NCBI GenBank assembly: GCA_014529385.2
Contig: CM043950.1
Coordinates: 63,940,935-64,004,934 of the forward strand
Direction: 5' to 3'
Length of the DNA stretch: 64,000 bases
From: Adiantum capillus-veneris
Lineage: Eukaryota > Streptophyta > Polypodiopsida > Polypodiales > Pteridaceae
The notes under the pieces were generated by a model, which was not told the origin of the DNA, made no database searches, and saw only the letters and a program-made list of their open reading frames with translations. Position 1 is the first letter of the stretch. The number at the start of each line of letters is the position of its first letter. The position numbers and the translations under genes were made by a program. Positions 60,595 to 64,000 of the stretch are shown here, piece after piece.

Positions 60595-61118
60595 GGAATC
60601 TGCTTCTTCCAGAATGGAAAGTTTGTGCAAAAAAAACAAGTGAAGCCACTGAAGCTCAAAGGGGAGAGACCAGAATTTATGGCTCAAGATGAGTGGGAAG
60701 AGCTTGACGAGTTAGCTTGTTCCACAATCATGCTGACACTGGCAGAAAATGTTTACTTCAACGTAGCAGAAGAGACTACAGCGTATGGCGTATGGCAAAA
60801 GCTATGTGATATGTACGAGAAACAAAGTGCTGCTTCTCAGATTTACTGGCTCAAGAAATTGGTGGATTTGAAGATGAAGGAAGGGACAGCCATGTCAAAT
60901 CATCTGAATGAATTTCACTCAATTTTCAGCCAGTTAACAGCACAGGAGATAGTCTTTCCAGATTCAGTGAAGGCTATGTTTCTCTTAATCACTTTGCCAG
61001 ACAGTTGGGATACTTTTCGTACAGCGTTAAGTAATTCTGTCGCGCCAGAAGGTCTTACGAGTGCTAATGTAGAAGGCAGCTTGCTCACAGAGGAAGTGAA
61101 CAGGAAGAACATTGACAA
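60595..61118 (+). pseudogene. Element F: gag segment
   Basis: A copia gag (UBN2-type) open frame: EWEELDELACSTIMLTLAEN (about 60690), then VWQKLCDMYEKQ (60790), LKMKEGTAMSNHLNEFHSIF (about 60870) and LPDSWDTFRTALSNS (about 60990). It lies downstream of integrase sequence, the reverse of the normal gag-pol order. Its start and zinc knuckle are missing. Confidence 0.8.
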
Positions 61119-61325
61119 AGTGCTATACAATTGGCAAAGAATCCAGTGTTCCATTCAAAGACTAAGCATATTGATGTGAAGTATCACTTCATTAGGGAAG
61201 TACTTGAAGACAAGCAGATACAACTGCTGAAGATCCACACCAAGGACAATCCTGCTGATCTACTCACAAAGGGACTTCCAGGAGAGGGCTTTGTGCATTG
61301 TCGTGAGTTATTGGGCATTGGATAG
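61119..61325 (+). pseudogene. Element F: RNase H C-terminus
   Basis: AKNPVFHSKTKHIDVKYHFI is followed by DNPADLLTKGLPGEGF, the standard end of copia pol, with TAG at 61323-61325. A frame change occurs where it joins gag at about 61118. Confidence 0.85.
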
Positions 61326-61398
61326 ATGGCAGCCATGTAAATCTTTGTACATTTATGTTCATAGATTTACAGTTACTTAAAGTGCCACATTGGACTTT

Positions 61399-61489
61399 AA
61401 GTGGGAGGTTGTTGGGATTAAAGCCCAAGTGGCCTCTTATGCGGATATGGCCGGCCGCCCGCCTAACTCACTTACCTCTAACTCTTTGT
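61399..61489 (+). repeat. Element F: polypurine tract and inverted LTR start
   Basis: AAGTGGGAGGT (61399-61409) is followed by TGTTGGGATTAAAGCCC. The 80 bp from 61410 match the first 80 bp of the LTR as read on the minus strand from 62786. The match stops at CTCTTTGT. Confidence 0.88.
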
Positions 61490-62548
61490 GTTGTAAAGAG
61501 TCTCACTGTGAGAAGATGCCATATCTGCCAAACTGTTTACTCCTGAGAAAAATCCGGCAGAGTTTCCCCTGTAAACTGGCCTCTGTACACAGTAAACAAG
61601 CTATAATCAACAAGCTGAACACCTCTCCTCAGGAACTGTCAGTATTTTGAAAATTTTTGACAGAGTCTCCCCTGTAAACTGAGCTCTGGGAACCAAAAGA
61701 TAGCTCAAAAAACAATTATAAATAGCTGACCAGTGACAAATCCTGTAAGCATACACTGTCTCCTCTCTGGGCGATGACAGAACCTGTATCTGTCTCAAGA
61801 CTGAACTCTGAACAATGCCTCAACGGCCTGACGCATAAGATGCAATCCAGTGTCTACACAAAGTCATACATCCTAAGGGATAAAAGTCGCCGAAGAGGAT
61901 GCGTGTAGAGGGGAACTCCAGCAACCTAATCCACCTCACACTGGGTAACCCAGCCCCCAGTGCTTGGCTTCAAAAAACCTCACACACGACCCTCTCAGAT
62001 GGCTCAGCAAACTGCCCAGAACTAGCATACATCCTATAATAGACCAATCACTGTCCTATGACCGCTGCGGCGGTCTGTCTGCTAGCGTGACTCACAACTA
62101 GCAGACCCACAATCACAGTACATCAATCTGCAATACATGCCAGTGGTGTCAAGCCGTCGTATGGCCACACCTCCCCTAGAACCTGGCAAGCACAAGAAGT
62201 AACAATGCAGACTGCAATATATATATCTGATGATATATATGTGTACCTGGTCTATAGATGATGCTCTGAAGACGAATAAGTGATGTATGTCGATGTCGAT
62301 ATTGATGTCGACCACCTCCTGCTTGCCAATCTACACAAGACGGATTTCTTTGTGGCTGAAATCTATCTTCTGCTGTAGTGCTCAGAACGAAATTCTGAGG
62401 GCATAAACGGCTTCGAAAGGGGGGTAAAACCCCAGGTCGCCTGGTGGAAACGCTCCCGGAACGCCGAGTGTGAATTTTCGAACTCCGGATCCAGAATCTG
62501 CCGGAAAAGTGCGCGCGCGCGCGATTGCGCAAATCCGCACTGAACCAA
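61490..62548. other. Element F leader, non-coding
   Basis: About 1.06 kb between the LTR-start copy and the PBS. It contains a small direct repeat (CAGAGT-TCCCCTGTAAACTG at about 61559 and 61661). No protein was recognised. A (TA)-rich spot lies at 62218-62240. Confidence 0.5.
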
Positions 62549-62561
62549 GGCTCTGATACCA
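62549..62561 (-). promoter_or_regulatory. Primer-binding site of element F
   Basis: The minus strand reads TGGTATCAGAGCC, two bases from the LTR end. Confidence 0.9.
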
Positions 62562-62563
62562 AT

Positions 62564-62786
62564 TGAAGTCGCGGAGCGGAGCGTGGGTCGACTCTCTCTC
62601 TCACACACACACACACAGTGAGCTTACACAGTACACAGTACGCAGAGATCTGTTAGAAGGGTTATCTCCCAAATCCTTAGTATTCACAAAGAATATGTTA
62701 GTATATACAAAGAGTTAGAGGTAAGTGAGTTAGGCGGGCGGCCGGCCATATCCGCATAAGAGGCCACTTGGGCTTTAATCCCAACA
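62564..62786 (-). repeat. 5' LTR of element F
   Basis: 223 bp, TG...CA. The minus strand starts TGTTGGGATTAAAGCCC and ends GACTTCA. It includes (CT)n/(CA)n stretches at 62591-62617. Confidence 0.9.
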
Positions 62787-64000
62787 GCAAGAACCTGACT
62801 GAGTATGACTAGACAAAGGTGCATCCAATTTACTATCATGCAAAGTATGCACCAACCATTTAGGCATACCTCTAGCATGCTCATTCTCAGCTCTTTCCTC
62901 ATCAAGTACATCATGTACATCAGCATCAGTAATAGGCTGATCTATAACATTTTTAGAAACCCCCACAAGCTCTACATTTGCCTCGTTAGAATTTACATTC
63001 AAACTTCAACCATTGAAAGAGGCAACAAACTGTGAGCTTACATTATTGTCTCTAGTACATGACAACAAGGGCTTAACAGAATCTTCCACAAACACAACAT
63101 CTTGTGAGACCAAGATACACTTTGTTTGCGGATGATACAACCTGCAACGTTTGCTTTCAGCACTATAAGCAACAAAAATACATTTGACAGCCTTATCATC
63201 CAATTTTTTGCGCTGTGTTTGTGGCACCAAAGCATATGCCAAACAGCCAAAACACACATTTGCTCAATAGAAGGCTTTCTATCATGCCCGCTTCATGTGG
63301 AGTCATAGACTACAAAGATTTTGTAGGACACCTGTTAAGTATATAAGTGGCACACATTATGGCCTCCAGCCAAAATGAATGCGGCAAAGCTTGAATTTTC
63401 ACCATACATCATGCCATTTTTGTAAGTGACCTGTTTTTCCTCTCAGCAACACCATTTTGCTAAGGCGTATAAGGCACTATAAATTGGTGTTTTATCCCAC
63501 AACTAGCCAGCAATGCATTAAATTTATGAGACATATACTCCCCCCCTCGATCGAAACGGAGGGTGCCCATAGTACATTTTGAGACATTTTCAGCCATAGC
63601 CAAAAAATGTTTGAAGCACATAAATACTTTGGAGTTCGCTCTAAGAGGAAATACCCATGCATGTCTAATCATCAATGAAAGTCATGAAGTAAAGGTAATT
63701 TCCCAAAGATGGAGTTTGCATCAAGCTGCAACCTGCACGTGGCCCTAACTGAACCATCCTTTGGAAACTTCAAACACTGCATCTTACCCAAAATACAGCC
63801 TTCACAAACATGTTTGATAGGTGCTTCAAGAGGTGGCAAAGAAGCAACCATGTCAGATTTTTGCAAACGCAGCAGACTGGAATATTTTAGATGACTAAAA
63901 CGTGCATGCCAAAGTTTTGCATTTGAAATAGCCTTTGAATCCACAACTAAATTTGCAAAATTCTACCCACACTTGTCATACAAAGTTAGCTTATACAGCC

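Larger units (their letters stand above)
59984..62786 (-). mobile_element. Element F: small rearranged copia-type retroelement nested in copia E
   Basis: Flanked by GCAAG on both sides (59979-59983 and 62787-62791), with copia E reading through the junction. A full 223 bp LTR at 62564-62786 (minus strand) and a PBS beside it set the orientation as minus. The left end (59984-60094) is only the last 111 bp of that LTR. The interior 60095-61489 is inverted relative to the termini: it reads plus strand as integrase/RT piece, gag piece, RNase H end, purine tract, then the first 80 bp of the LTR. No complete gene is present, so it would depend on another element. Confidence 0.8.
58741..64000 (-). 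pseudogene. Copia E: decayed relative of copia D, split by element F
   Basis: Minus-strand sequence homologous to D, from RNase H (58840) through RT (59000-59820) and the integrase-RT linker (59860-59983; resuming at 62787). Integrase follows (63010-63700) and then the pre-integrase region (63700-64000). Example remnants: YIETLPCKFGLEDCKP (59150s), KAIGTKWVYNLKRKPDG (59780s), TMGTLRFDRGGEYMSHKF (63560s). It carries many frameshifts, small deletions and stops. The 5' part lies beyond the window edge. It inserted into the second gypsy. Confidence 0.88.

Noticed and set aside
62176-62616. 146-codon minus-strand frame in element F leader as gag
   Set aside because: It runs through the LTR and PBS and has no gag motif.

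Overview
This is nuclear DNA from a plant, packed with transposable elements and simple repeats. I found no intact host gene, tRNA, rRNA or CRISPR array. The plant assignment rests on four things: Ty1/copia elements primed by initiator-Met tRNA (PBS TGGTATCAGAGC and variants), a chromovirus-like Ty3/gypsy element, a PIF/Harbinger element with a SANT-type ORF1 plus DDE transposase, and Helitron-like ends starting CTAG. A patch of TTTAGGG-like repeats fits too. The LINE reverse transcriptase type and the very heavy (CT)n load hint at a non-seed or otherwise repeat-rich lineage, but the species cannot be fixed from sequence alone.

0-14.3 kb: a mosaic of Helitron-like terminal modules arranged head to tail (junctions at 570/571, 3131/3132 and 6967/6981), LINE 3' fragments, a TIR-bearing MITE-like element, degenerate minisatellites, and more than twenty long (CT)n, (CA)n or (GT)n tracts. 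Every LINE 3' end here runs directly into (CT)n, and several LINE pieces have (CT)n on both sides. 15.3-18.2 kb: a PIF/Harbinger element with both genes recognisable but lightly broken. 18.2-23.1 kb: mostly unassigned sequence, plus a further LINE piece (19.7-21.2 kb) and a copia fragment.

23.3-40.3 kb: a set of nested insertions. A coiled-coil, gag-like pseudogene is split by copia A (24428-38503). Copia A is split by copia B (about 25892-35861). Copia B is split by a Ty3/gypsy chromovirus-like element (26897 to about 33228) whose leader carries a ~250 bp inverted repeat. A and B are internally deleted and have lost most of pol. 40.28-48.93 kb: copia C, a decayed element flanked by an imperfect 5 bp duplication, split by copia D. 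D is an intact minus-strand copia of 5178 bp with two 227 bp LTRs that look identical, a perfect ACTCC duplication, a PBS, a PPT and one uninterrupted gag-pol frame. It is the only apparently functional coding unit in the window.

49-55 kb: low-information AT-rich sequence with telomere-like repeats (51.1-51.5 kb), local tandem duplications and a G-homopolymer. 55.4-58.74 kb: a second, heavily decayed gypsy of the same family. It is interrupted by copia E (58741 to the window end), a decayed minus-strand relative of D. E is in turn split by element F (59984-62786), a small retroelement bounded by a GCAAG duplication whose coding pieces are scrambled (integrase/RT, then gag, then RNase H) and lie in the opposite orientation to its own terminal LTR and PBS.

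The genes do not form a host pathway. They are element-encoded replication proteins (gag, protease, integrase, RT, RNase H, transposase), nearly all pseudogenised. The biology worth following is the order of insertion, the origin of the microsatellites, and the rearranged elements.
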